In this document: in pieces, positions 23,401 through 36,000 of the stretch | Layout of the letters: the number at the start of each line of letters is the position of its first letter | How positions within the stretch are numbered: position 1 is the stretch's first letter | Assembly (NCBI GenBank): GCA_034008185.1 | Contig: CM067084.1 | Location: 17,946,885 to 18,010,884, forward strand | Reading direction: 5' to 3' | Origin: Gorsachius magnificus | Taxonomy: Eukaryota; Chordata; Aves; Pelecaniformes; Ardeidae | Length of the DNA stretch: 64,000 nucleotides | Translations under genes and position numbers: made by a program | Notes under the pieces: model-generated | Told to the model about the DNA's origin: nothing | Databases searched by the model: none | What the model saw: the letters and a program-made list of their open reading frames with translations, nothing else

Positions 23401-24923
23401 ACAAAGTGAGAAGGCATCAGGAGAAATGACTCTTGCTCATTCTTACTCTATGGCAGCAGAAACAAGCTCTGACCTTCCAGCCAGAAACAGAAAGTCGTCT
23501 GCCCCCAGAGACCCCAGTGCTGCTGGGGCATCTGATCAGGCTCTCCCTGGGCTGATGACAAACACCAGCAAATGCTCTCCTTTAGGATCACTGTTAAAGA
23601 CAGACATTTTCCCTTAGCAGCATTTATTTTCTTTCAGATTCTCAGATCAGTTCTTGCTAAAGCTGCCTTAAATCCCAGATGTCCATAGCAAATAGGGAAG
23701 GCAATCTAAATCAGAATAACTGTAAAGCTTTGGAGGAGAGCAGAAAAGGTGCTTCTTTATATTAATGACACCTCCCGGTTTCTCCATCATCAACCCTGCT
23801 AACGGCTTTGCATTCCTGTTGATCATAAACGCTGAATATGGGAACAAAGGACAAATTATCTAATGCCCCAGACACTTGAGATAAAAGACAAAAAAACCCC
23901 CCCAAAACCAAACCACAAATATGAGCTGTGCTCGGTTAAGAGCTGTGCTTGATACCTCTTTAAAAAGCAGTCGCAAGTCACTAGCATTTTCTCGGGGCGG
24001 AGGAGTAGATGAATCCAAAATAACCCCCCCCATTCCTCACAGTCGCTGTATGAGCGACCGGCCAATAGTGAGTGGGGCCAGCTCCTCCACCCATCGGGGC
24101 GCCTATGCTAGCTCAACACCAAGAGGTGTGTCCTTGCGTGTCTGGAAAAAAGTCTGGCAGGCGGCGAGCTTGCCTCTGCGCTCTGGGGCTGTTGGACAGC
24201 AAGGAACTGCATGTGACCTGGCAGTGTTTTAAACAAGTGTCTTTAATATCGCAAAGCTGATCCGAACCCAGCATGATACTTAATAGCATGCGTCGATCTC
24301 TAATGAAGAGTGGTTGCTAAGGAAACCACTTAAAAGCCTGCTTTAAATTATTTGCCACGTACTCAAAAGCCAGAATAATTACAAATCACAACAGCTCTTC
24401 AAACATCATTAGGAATATTCTTTAATCATTAAGATTCAAATATGGTTTTGGTTCCTCTCAGCAGACAGATGACTGAATTCTGATCTGAGATACTATCTTT
24501 GTAAAACTGAAGTGACGTTGCTGAAATGAAATCTGCTGTGCTACTGCGCAGCCATTCCAGAGATCAGATTCTTCAACTATGTACCTTTAATACAAAGTTG
24601 CCACGTCTGACATCCTAATGGTTTGAAGTATCTCAACTTGTAACTTATGATACTTCACCATGGTTCAAATTCAAGGACAAATTTAATTTGCACAGGTAAA
24701 ATGCTGCAAACAGAAAATGCCAAAGGCACAATGTGAAGGGCTAGGAACATTCTAACTCACTTTTTCCTGCATTTAAGAGGACGGATTCTTCACTAGGGAA
24801 GGGCACAAAAAGCTCAGCAAAACCCCTTTTTCTGTTTCCAAATAAACTGCCTGAACACTCAAAAGCCATTTAAAGTTTCAGGATAAACAAAACAACCTTT
24901 TTTTTTTTTAAATTTTCAGAAAA
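20401..24923. other. No recognised gene
   Basis: I see no exons or repeats I can name. A hydrophobic open frame at 21694-21506 (minus strand) was considered and not accepted. A GC-richer patch near 23980-24210 lacks the CpG density of an island. Confidence 0.5.
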
Positions 24924-25137
24924 CATGGTGTATTGGGTTTAGCTGGGTCATAGTTAACTTCACCCATAGTAGCCCTCATAGTGCTGTGCTTTGTGATTGT
25001 CGCTAGAGAGGTGCTGAAAGTGCACCAGTGTTTTGGCTACTGCTGAGCAGTGCTGGCACTGCTCACTGAGGAGGGGGGGTGATAGAGCGGCTTGGTGGGC
25101 ACCTGGCAGCCAGCTAAGATTAACCCACCACACCTGG
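24924..25137 (+). mobile_element. Internally deleted solo LTR (204 bp)
   Basis: The element starts TGTATTGGGTTTAGCTGG at 24929, a common avian LTR 5' end, and finishes AAGATTAACCCACCACA at 25132, with TG...CA termini. The flanking pentamers CATGG (24924-24928) and CCTGG (25133-25137) match at four of five bases, consistent with an aged target-site duplication. Both ends are preserved but the body is far shorter than the 591-bp LTR at 8180-8770, so the middle was deleted or this is a compact non-autonomous type. Confidence 0.75.
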
Positions 25138-28100
25138 GACCATTGCATCCAGAAACCTGACTTTTGCTTTAAGGACTACAGCTAACCTTCTAGGCGTGCT
25201 TTTGACCTGACCTTTCCAGAAAATGTACGGTGTTTAGATATAGGAGTTTATTTTCCATCTTTACTGGGACAGAAGCAAGCCACGTCATCTGAATTGAGAG
25301 GAGTCCTGCGGCAACAGATGTGCAGCTGACTCCCCTCTTTCCTACAAATGAGAACTGGTTTAGAGCCAGCAGTTTGATCTGGGTGCTCCTGTGAATCTGC
25401 TCAAGTTGCACCATAACCATCCTGTTTCAGAATGCCTTCTGCCTCTGTGTAAGAAGTCATGGGTCCCAAATGAGACAAAAACTTGTTGAGTAAGATAACC
25501 GGAGGAAACAAGAGTACTAGATCCTAAAGTCTAAGTACACAAGGGATGTCACATCACCCATAAAATTATAGAGGATGAGTTTGAGAATTAGGCATTGCAT
25601 GTGATTTGAACGGTGCCAAAAATAATATGGTTTCAATTTTCTATTTCTTATTTCTAATCAGAACGCTTATTAGCTTTCATCGTCATGTTTCGATGGTAAC
25701 ACTATTATTATTTATGCAAGGGCACTACCTGGCAAGAGTACCAAAAAGCACATTTCCCTAGAAGAAGGAAACCACTTTTCACACACACCCTGAGGACTGC
25801 ATGCAGTCCTTGCCAGCGAGGAGAAGCATGGCTGCTCCAACCCGGGCAGGCAAGCTGGGGATAAGGGTGGCGGTGAGGCAGGCAGGGCCATCACTGACAG
25901 CCCCACGGCACCCAACCAAGGAGAGCCAGGTCGGCTGGTGACAGCAACAGGGGTCAGCCATGGTCCAAGGACCACCAAGCCTGACCATAGAGACAAGACA
26001 GGTTCGAGGTCAAGCCAGGAATTTAAATCAGCCAGGGTCAGCGAGGTATGCAACCAGGCATGGGCGTACCTACAGCATAGTTTGGGCAAGGGCCTGAGCC
26101 TAAATTCGGCTCTCGAGCCAAGGGACAGAGATCCCCAGTAAGGTTTCCCAAAGCTCCCTTCCCAGCACCAAGGTCTGTGCTGACAGCTGGGCCGTGCCAG
26201 GGCTGCCCACAAGCACAAGGCAGCCAAAGGCCCACCATGGCAGTAGAGCCTGTGGAGCTTCTCAGTGTACTTAGGGTCTGACAGCAGCCATGCCCACCTT
26301 TCCCACATGAGCTCACCTCACTGTGAAGGGCTGCCTTTGAAAAGTGTCTGCCTTTGAAAAGCGCCACGAAAAATGACAGCTGTTGCCACTTACTTGAAGG
26401 TCAGTGTTAAGAGGGTGGCTACTTCTCTTTGCCACAGACACAGGATGTTTTCTGGTCACTTCTGATCTGCTAGCAAACCTAGAGAGTAGAGAGCGCTAAT
26501 TAACGGGGAGAATACCACGGGGAACAACTCTTCACTTGTGAGAACAGAAAGCATGGTGAAAAACTAAGCTCTCCCACTTGTAAGGTCAGGCATTGCAGAA
26601 CAGATTGTGCTGATGAGAATGTTCCAATCAATTTGCTCTGTATTTCTAGCTTGACGTGGGATCTAACACATAGAGATTGTAACGGGCATTTCTTTTCTGC
26701 CCACCCAAGAATCACAGCTGCTCTGTGTTCAGTTACAACGCCGGGCAGGACAGCATGCTAGCACACCAGCAACCAACCTCCCCTTGCCCAGGGTTGTTTG
26801 GTTTGTTTTCCAGTCACATGAGAGAGCCAATTAAGCTTTTAGAATCCAAAAATGGAAGCATGCAGAAAAGAAGGATGAGTAAAAAAAGGAAGGGAGATAG
26901 CAGGAGAGGGAAAAAAAAAAAAGGAAAAATAAAGCAGAATGGGTGGCGAGGGAGGGACAGGTCAGGAATGTGATGAAGAAGCAAAAGCAGAAGCAGTTAA
27001 GATGGAAAAGAGCGAGAAAGATCATCTTGAAGGAACAGAAATTCCTTGCTAGCAGAGATGGAATCTAGAAAATTTACCTCATCCTTTAGGGGAAAAAATG
27101 CAAGGGGAAAGTCCAAATTCACTGTTTGCAGTTGAAAACAAGTGCTGCATAGTACAAGTTCCTGCCCTTCCTGTTTCTGAGATTTTTGCCTCCTCTCCTC
27201 TGAGTGCTGTCAGAGGCCCCTCAAAGTACCAAGTGCTGCATGGCAGCCTGTCCCCCCCGCCCCCACCTATTCCCCTGTGGATCCTTGCTCTTGTGCCCTG
27301 GCCTCATCTTCAAGCCTGCTGCCTTCTCGCAAAGCTCTTCTTATGCCCGCTGCCTCTGTTCTGCTGCCACCTCAAATTCCTGCTGCTGCCCCTCTGGCTG
27401 CCTCCCATTTACCTCCCAAAACCCTGTAAATATCAGAGTAGCTCTGCTGCACAAAAATGCTCGGCATGAAACATTTACCATTTCTGTGCCAGCTTTCACT
27501 GCAAACTACCAAGGGCAGAAATTGTCTCTCAGCACTTATGCCTAGTATCATATAGGTCCCTGCTGCTTCTGGGAAGCCCTTGCTGGTGGGGCTCTGTAAA
27601 CAGCAATACCTGTTTTACAGGGTAACGTCCCGTTTTCATTCTTGATAAATCACTGCGCTAGTTCGGATATGCCTTTGTATGGATCACTTCTGCTCGGAAC
27701 TGCCGCTGTTTGCCCGATGCCAGGAGAACTGGTTTCCACGGAACATTGTTTTTCCTTTGCGTTGCTGATGACAAATGGGAACCAGGGAACAACCTGCAGT
27801 GACAGATGACAGCCTGGCTATCCCCAAAAGACTTGCAGGGTCAAATGTCATTCTAAATGTAGAGCGGGACACCACACATCTGGAAACCAGAACAATCTGG
27901 TAGGTACCACCATGCCTACCTAACCAACCCCTTCTTCTACACCTAGACCCGTACAGTGAGAGCTCTGAGGGGGTTTCTTGCTGCTTCTCCGTTGCTGGGA
28001 AGCCAGGAGCTGGTGGATTTTGCAGTCAAGGCACGTGGTGCAGAGGGCAGCAGGAGTGCTTAGCTGTCCCCTGCTGAATACAGAAGGGAAACAGCTGACA

Positions 28101-28700
28101 TCACGCTTTGTTCAGAACACGGTAAAGATGACATTGCAGCAGATGATAAATATTAACGGCAGCTTTGACAGATTAAGGATGCCACCTAATAACAGCACTA
28201 GATATAGACACATAGGTCCAAGTTTTTAAGAGTCTGTACTCGTAGTCAGGAGGCAAAGAACTTGCTTTCCTGAAATACCGGTGTCTTTGTGAGATCCCTA
28301 GTTGGGAAATTGAAATCATCAGTCAGTCTGTAAACCTACAGGTCCAGTATCACATTTTAATGGGCTTTTTATAAAGTAACATCAAAGTCATTTACAAAGA
28401 AAAGTTAGAGGAGATAGTGCTCTTGAAATGTAAAATAAAAGAAAAAACCAATGAACCGAAACCTTCCTTACCTCACGAATACCTGGGATAAACTTCACAG
28501 TGACCTCCGTAAGCTCCTATGGAAACTACATCGACTCGCATTTTTCTCTTCAGGTTCTATTTTCAGGTACTCTCGTCTCCAGTGGACAGCGCGGGGGCAA
28601 CGGGAAGGTGTGTGTCAAAGGTAATTAGCGTCACCCCATTTGCCAGATTGCCTCAGAGATCAAAGACTTTTGGTGTCAGCAGCACCACGCCACGCAAATG
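25138..28700. other. No recognised gene
   Basis: A GC-rich stretch at about 25750-26300 is open in several frames but lacks CpG enrichment and resembles no protein I know. A small tandem duplication of about 17 bases (CTGCCTTTGAAAAG repeated) lies at 26330-26362. A purine-rich A/G tract runs from about 26870 to 26950. Confidence 0.5.
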
Positions 28701-28719
28701 ATCTCTTTAAACTGCCGTT

Positions 28720-29960
28720 TGGGCACGGGTCACAGGAGGAGGCGGCAGCAGGAGCGGGGGCTTTTCATAGAAACAGCCGCCTTGGAGCAGCGCGCTCGCC
28801 TGTGTTTTAAATCCGCTGCCGTGTTTTTTCCTTAACGCCACGAACTTCTTTGCCAAGGCCCTCTCGAGGAGCCCGTGTGCGGCAGCCGCCGACACAGCCC
28901 GCGGGGCGGGGCGGGCGGCGGAGCGCAGGCAGGGCGCTGTGCAGGGGCACCGACACGGGCCCGACGCCGTCGCCGCGCCGGGCTCCCCCCTCCTCCGGTC
29001 CCTCGCCCCCTGGGAGGGGAAGGACGGAAACAAGGACGAGCCGCCTCCGCTGGCAAGAGCCGCCCCCGGGCCCCGCTCTGCCCCGGCTCAGCCCTGGCGG
29101 CGGCTCCCGGCGGCCCCTCACGGCCAACGGCCGGGCGCGCGGCGGGCGGGGCGGGGGCGGCGGGGGAGGCTCGGCCGCCGAGGCGGCCGCCATTGGGGGC
29201 GGCGGGGGGCAGGGCTGCGGCGGGGCGGCCCCCACCGCCGCCCGATTGGCCCGGCGGGCGCCGGCGGGGCGGGGCCGGGGAAAAGCCAGCGGGGCGGCAG
29301 CGGGGCCCGCACCTGTGGGGGGGGCGCCTCGCACGCGGGGCGCAGCTCCCCGCCGCCGCTGCCGGCGCCCGGGCCCGAAGGAGGTAGGGCCGCCGGACAC
29401 CGAGGCTGCCCGGCGGCCGCGCCGACGTTTAGGGTCGGGGCACCTTCGCGGCCCAGCCCGCCTGGGGCCTGGGGCGGGGGTGAAGGAGGAGATGGCGCCC
29501 CCAGCCGCCGCGGGGACCGGGGCGGCGGAGCCAGGGCTCGGGCGCTTCTCCCTCTCCGGGGGGGGGGGGGGGGCCGCGCCGGACCCGGTCCCTCCGGCGG
29601 CGGCAGGTGCAGCCTCGGGCAGGGGAAGGCCGGCAGCGGGGGGAGGAAACCACCAGACGCCATCGGTCCGCGGGCGGGCGGCCCCGGGGGCAGCGCGCTT
29701 ACTTGCCTTCCTCGCTTCTCTGCGTGTCCTCCTCCTCCGGCTGCGGCGCCGGGTTTCTGCGCGGGGGCCGGGGGGCCCCCGTGCGCGAAGGCGGCAGCGG
29801 GGCAGCCGGAGGGGAGCCCCCGCCCGGCCCCTCCGCCGCGGCCGGGGGGAAGGGCTGCAGCAGGGACCCTCTGCCCGCAGGGAGGGGCTCGCAGGGAGGA
29901 AGGGATCTGTGCTGGTGACAGCAGAGGCTCGAACGGCGCTGCCTGGCGTAACCGCACAGC
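28720..29960 (+). promoter_or_regulatory. PPM1K: CpG island, likely PPM1K promoter and exon 1
   Basis: About 1.2 kb of very high GC and CpG density lies 2.6 kb upstream of the PPM1K start codon, the expected place for the promoter and non-coding first exon of this gene. An inverted CCAAT box (GATTGG, 29244-29249), a YY1-like GCCGCCATTGG (29187-29197) and many GGGCGG boxes are visible. The exact transcription start and exon 1 donor cannot be fixed from sequence. CpG-island promoters are often bidirectional, so an antisense transcript is possible. Long open frames across the island reflect composition. Confidence 0.75.
29558..29573 (+). repeat. G16 homopolymer
   Basis: Sixteen consecutive G residues occur inside the CpG island. 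Such a run can fold into quadruplex structures and is also a common place for sequencing or assembly error. Confidence 0.9.
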
Positions 29961-32560
29961 TTTTGTGTGCGTAGAATAAACCCGTCCTAGCTCAGTCAGT
30001 CGGATCGTGAACTGATTCGCAATTAGTTAATACACAAACATACAGTACTGCCCGCAGCCGGGGGGGTTTGGAAAGCATGCAAGGCAAGTGCACTTATACG
30101 TGTTCAGAGTTTTAAATTCCTTTTGAAACACGTTTAACCCCCCGGGGCAGCAGGCATGCTTCCCATTTCTTCCGGGTTTGTTTTTTTTCCCCTTTTCTTT
30201 TCAAGGTCTGGAAAATTTCCATCTGCCAGGAAGCAGCCAGCCTGTAACAGGGGCACCGTGCATATTGAACTACTGTTCAGTCGCTCACTTCATTCGCCTT
30301 AAGCGCTGTATTTCCTTGTCTGTCTGCAGGAACTAGTTCTGTAGGTTAAATGTGTGCAGGTTAACAGGACCAGATGGAGCACCTCAAAACGGATTTCCAT
30401 CTATAGCCGTCTGTCTTGGACTTTGGCTTTAACACCACTGCCCCCCTTTCCAAGACCTCGCTCTTGTTTTGCCCAGATAGGCTTGCCCTGTGTTTGCAAA
30501 CATACCGGTTAGGAAAGCACAGACTGTTATATGTCCAACTGAAAGCGTAACTGTTTACATCACAGAAACCAAAGATCAGGTTCCTGCTCCTGACTTGCAG
30601 GGACACTTGAAAAGCCAGCCCGTCATCCGTATTTGTACTTGCCTGGAAAAAAAGGCCTTTGGGAATTGAATTTGATAGGGAACAAATGCATTAATTAGCT
30701 TGGGATTTGGATTGATCCTTTGATTTCATGCTGTGGATACTGGGAAACCTAAATATAGCTAACATTTCATGTTCTTCTCTCATGCTGACAGAAGTAACAC
30801 CGAGTGTGGGTTTTGTTAATTGGCAGGCTTTCAATTTGGTCGTGCTGTGTTTCACAGAAGGAAGTTAACATACTTTTGTTATGAGTCACGGGTAACAGAA
30901 AAGAAAAAGCAACTCAAGAAAGTAGATCAGTTTTTAAACACCTCTAAGTATACTGAAATAAGGATGTGTTGTTGCCATCACCCCGCAATAAAATGGAAAA
31001 TCTTAAAATTCCAAGTGGTCGCTTCCGCTTACCTGGTGGCCTAGCCCACATTCATCTGGTGCAACAACGGTAATTCCCAGCAGTTGGGCCTTTTATCAAG
31101 TTGACAGTTACTCCCTAAGTGCTAAGTAAAGAAATCTTTCTTCATCTAAGAATTACATGAAAGGTAAACCAAGAGCGGCTAAAGCAACGTGCTTTGAGCT
31201 GTGAACGACAAGTGTAATGGAGGCCTCCAGAAAGCTCCTATCACAGCCATTTTCTACTAAAGCAACCGCTTACTAAGTTACCTTTGACTGTGTGTTTTTG
31301 CAAGCACCCAGATTTTGTCTAGTCATTTAAAAAAGTTGTTTTAACAAATATTTCAGATCTGCAGATGCAATTGTGATTGGCGTGGGGAAAGTACAACGGC
31401 AAGGCACTCCAGAATTACTGCGTCTCTGGGGTACATGTGTTGCTCTTTGCTGCTCGATTACATCAGACCACCCTGCCATCTATTTTTTTTTTTTTAGCAT
31501 TCACCATGAGCCTGCATATTTTTAATGCCTTTATTACGGCATATAATACCTTTCACTCATAATTTTGCTCTCAGCAAATTTTGAGCAATTAAGTTACGCA
31601 TACCTCACTTTAAATTTAGTGAGGTTAGTTACAGCAATATGACGGTCACATTCAAATTATTTGGTGCAACACCAGCTTGCTACAAACTGCAACCCAGCCT
31701 GTGGGACTTTCATCACGTTGGGTGTTACTCTACAAAAGGTTAAATAAGCCAGTCTTTCTACATTTTTCAGCATGCTAGACGAATCATCATTAGTGAATTT
31801 TTATCTGTGATGAGCCGAGTAGTGTATTAATTTGTATTTAATTTATCTGAGCTGGAAAAAGAGATCTGAGAAGCCAGCAGAAGATCGTGCTTGCCTGTGT
31901 TAGCCAAGGGAGCCCATTTCAGGGCTATGTGGCAGAGAACTTCAGGCCAAACAGAACAGCAGGGAGCTTTTTTGGGGGAGGTTTGTGTGTGCAGTGTGCA
32001 GTTGTGTATGTCTGTGGATACACTCTCAGTGGTCATTCTTAGATAGCCTAAGAAAAGCACATTTCACTTCACAGGTCTGTGCTGAAAAGAATTGTGTAAG
32101 TCCTCAATAAATGTGACAGAACTAAATACCATGTGCAGATGAAAAAACTCTTTAAAACTCTTTTAGCTGACATGGAGCAAAGTCATTATCACTCTCATTT
32201 CCTCCATCACAACCTCTTCAACCTTTGAAAATTCAGGATATCATTATGCAGGTGGCCAGCAGAAATGCCCTACCTTGCTCTATCTGCAGTACTGCCCATT
32301 CAATGTGGGCTGGTCTGTGTAGGATTGTTTCTCGGTGAGTCATGCAGATCCCTCTGTAGTTTCTTCTAGGCAGTGCTGTGGTATGCGTGATTAGCGGTCT
32401 CTGAGGGTGACATTGTTTCCTGAATGATGTAACTGAAAATTCCTCTTCCTGTGCTTCTTGTTTCCTGATCAGTTTTCTCTTTGTTCTCGAAGACATTCCA
32501 GCAGCTGCACATCTTTTATTCCTGATTTTTTATTCCTACGAATCTCTGTGAAGACAAGTT
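29961..32560 (+). other. PPM1K intron 1 / 5' UTR region
   Basis: The interval between the CpG island and the start codon should contain intron 1 and the 5' UTR part of exon 2. The acceptor of exon 2 is not certain: candidates include the CAG at about 32469-32471 after a pyrimidine-rich run, and the AAG ending at about 32490. No coding sequence is seen. Confidence 0.6.
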
Positions 32561-33000
32561 ATGTCAACAGCTACTTTAATTAATTTGGTACGAAATGGAG
32601 GGTATCAAGTAAGGAGGAGAGCCGTGCTGACGTCCCGCCTCTTGCAAGACGAGAAGCGTCCGACAGCTGCTTGCTACAGCTCCACCTCAGAGCACCGTGC
32701 ATCCCGCTTCGATGCGGACGGGAGCGGGCGACCTACCACATGGGACACCTTTGGCATCTGGGACAATCGCATTGATGAACCTATTCTCCTCCCACCAAGC
32801 ATAAAGTATGGAAAGCCAATTCCAAAAGTCAGCCTAGCCAACGTGGGCTGTGCTAGCCATATTGGGAAGCGTAAGGAAAATGAAGACCGGTTTGATTATG
32901 CTCAGCTGACGGAGGATGTCCTATACTTTGCAGTATACGATGGACATGGTGGGGCAGCAGCCGCAGACTTCTGTGATAAGTACATGGAAAAATATATTAA
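32561..33000 (+). CDS. PPM1K: PPM1K coding exon 1 (start codon exon)
   Basis: The exon opens with [20 protein letters not shown], matching the vertebrate PPM1K N-terminus, so this ATG is the start. It includes the targeting presequence, the [19 protein letters not shown] entry strand and the first metal site DGHGG. It ends in AA|GTAAGT, splitting a Lys codon (phase 2). Confidence 0.96.
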
Positions 33001-36000
33001 GTAAGTGTGCATTGAGTGAATGCATGTCAAATGAATTACAGTAGAGAGTCCTTCCTTAGGACTGAAAGGGAACCGGTGGGTTTTACATCGTCACTAATCC
33101 TCCCAGGTTATCTAGCCACCGAGCCCAACGGGACAGCAGGAACACCAGGCTGGAATGGTCCGTTACATCGGACATGCTATGAACTACTTACTCTGTATGG
33201 TGCCTGCCCCGCTGAGCAAGCCCGCAAAGACGAGAGAGGAAAATACAATTGTACCCATCTTCCAGGAAGGGACTGGGGACACAGAGAGAGCGTGAACTGA
33301 CTGCTTTCAGATGGGGTCACTGTGATTGCCAGCCTACGGCTTGCTTACACTCTTGTGTATCTCTGTGTCACACCCCTGGGTGCTGGAAGAGGAATTTTAT
33401 CTGTTTGCAAAATTACAGGATTATACTTCCAGTGCAGGCCATTAATAAAATCATACTAACTTTTCACTGAAATCCAGCATTATTCAGTGCATGCAGGGAG
33501 GAGATAAGGCTATGGAAGAGATTGATCAAGACATATGTTCTTGGAAAGAAGTTTAATTTTTTGTTTGCTTGTTTGTTTCCAGAGAATTTCTTGCTGAAGA
33601 GGAGAACTTGGAAAATGTTTTGAACAAAGCTTTTCTAGAAATAAACAAAGCCTATGAAAGGCACGCTCATCTGTCTGCTGATGGTAGGTAAAAAAATATT
33701 CTACTCGTATGGGTGTGGAGAATTAAGGTTCTTCTTATTTGCTCAATAGTTTTGTAGTAAAATGTCCAGAAAAATGCTTGAAAACAGTTTTACTTAACAT
33801 AGGATTTTGCTCTGATCACTTACTGCAAATGAAACAATTATGCTTACCTCCTTAAAATGAAAAAGCTATAAAAAGTCTAAATCAAATTTACTGGGGGAAT
33901 TATTAACCTGAATGTTAGCATAATCATCAATGAATTTCTCTTAATGTGATTCTATCACGGAAAGTGTTTGTCAAGTTAGCAGAGCATGATTTAAGGTTTG
34001 CAAGGAGCATAACTTTACTGTGTGAGAAACCTAGAGGGGGGCTTTGGTTTGGGTGTTTTGGTTTGTTTTTTTGTTGGGGTTTTTCTTTTGTTTGTTTGTT
34101 TTTCTTAAAAGCTGTCACTCCTGTGGGTTAAAAATGACAGCATCAAAAGTTCCCCTTTCTAACTTGGCTGCTGCACCTGAGGAGGAACACAAGCCAAAAT
34201 TAATACAATTGATATTGCTTCTGCACAACAGAATCACAGGAGTAGCTGAGTGTGAAAGGGAAAAAAGCAGTGAAGAGGAAAACAAGGTTGGCTGTGGTAA
34301 GGCTGTGGTAAAGCTGGCACCAGCCCTTTTAGACTCCTTAGTCCTGGCTGCTAATCAAGTTCCTGTATATACGTCTAGAGTCTAAGTACATCTGAAGTTC
34401 CAGTTCCAGCAACTAACATGAAGATCTTCATTAACATGAAGATCTGTTATATTTGTCCCCCTCCACACCCCTTTGTTAACAGGACAGCTCTTGGTTTGGC
34501 TCATTGAAGTGACCTCTGTTAAGTGTCAGAGCAGCTCCTTGAGGAGAAGGATTGGGAACTGTGCTTGGTATAATATTCTGCTATTCTGAAAACCGTTTCT
34601 GATTATAGCATGAGCCTTAGGGAACCGCGTAACAACAATGTTTGACATACAAGTTGTGCAGCAAGCTGAGCATTTTGGAACATGATTTTTTACAGGATTG
34701 TTTTCATATCATTTAACTAACTGGTGCTGCTTAATGAAATATAATGCAAATGCCAGCAAATTTACATAACAGTTACCAAGATACTGGACAAAACGCTCTT
34801 CACTTAAAAAGCTGGAGGTCAAGCAAAATAGAGGGCAAAAGTGTTGTCAAACATCCACAGGGGCCACGCTGTCAAGCACTCAGTGTTTCTCAGGTAGGCT
34901 GAGCGCCTGCAAACTCTTGCAGGAGCCAGTGGGACCTGAAAGTGCCCAGTGCTCTTGACTGGTTGCCCAGCTGAAAATCAAGCTATAAGGCAGAGTGCAG
35001 TAACAGGGTGCAACAAGTGTGGACTTCTGAACAAATTAAATGTTTTGCATATCTGTTGTTAAAATAATTGAATACTATGTTGACTGCTTGGTGTGGGTAT
35101 TTCTGTTGTTGCTGCTGTTTTGAAAGTTACATAAAATTTCAATGCTTGGCATGTGTCCTTATTAGAAGCCTGCTTCCAAACTGATGCAGTTTGCCAGCAG
35201 AATTTCTCATTAATTGTGGCTATTCTAGAAGTGAGAGTCAAGACTGTTGCTAAAGAATCTTGAAAATGGTGGCTGGTTGTGTAACACTGGGTGTCTGGGA
35301 TACGCTGGATGCTCCCCAAGACTGACCTCCTTTTGAAACCTGACCATAGCTGACGAAGGGGAAAATAATAGCTTAGTCTTGTTCCAGTAGATGATCCTGC
35401 CAGGGTTCACTCCCTTCCCTGTATCTACAAAAAAAACCCTCAGTGCATGTTCAGGATGTCCAGGTCTTTACTAACACATGACCAGCTTTGAAAGCGTGTG
35501 CCTGGGTGTTTGAAGGAACGTAAGTCTTGGGACAAATCCCTGTAGCCAAAATGGCATGGATTTTGTTTGACACATTGTTTATAGTACTGTTTAAGGGGTA
35601 AAAACCTCATATTTAACACAAATTTAACAGGACTAGAGATGTGCCTCGTTGGAGAACCTAGCTATGTCTTCAACAGTATGGCCCTTTGTAGGTCACTTTA
35701 CCATTACAGAATATTTGAAACTGTAGATGCAAAATATAATAGTTTCTGTGAGCTTTCAATAAAAACCAAAAAAGTCTAAGTATGTATTCCAGGTACTGCT
35801 ACTGCGTCTGGCGTGCAGTTCACTAGTGCTCTTGGAGTGCTGTACTGGCCCACCGGAGGCTGGTCCAGTATCCCCGCTGACAGTGATCTGTACCTGTTGT
35901 TTCACACAAAAGCATAAGAAGCTTGCTGTAGGCAGATCTGGGATAATCTGTCCTCCACCTAAATCCTTTCTGCCCATTAACAGCTTAGAGATATGCCTGA

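Noticed and set aside
25712..26308. 198-codon minus-strand frame
   Set aside because: It has no recognisable domain or splice signals, and overlapping frames on both strands are also open in this GC-rich patch.
27098..27545. Pro/Leu/Cys-rich frames near 27.3 kb
   Set aside because: They derive from a pyrimidine-rich stretch, are low-complexity and have no splice or homology support.
28850..29974. 374-codon open frame in the CpG island
   Set aside because: Very high GC removes stop codons in all frames: several overlapping frames on both strands are equally open, and the product is Gly/Arg/Pro/Ala low-complexity sequence with no domain.
33016..33300. Open frame just after the first PPM1K coding exon
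   Set aside because: It follows a clear GTAAGT donor, and the next true exon at 33583 restores the conserved protein. It is intronic.
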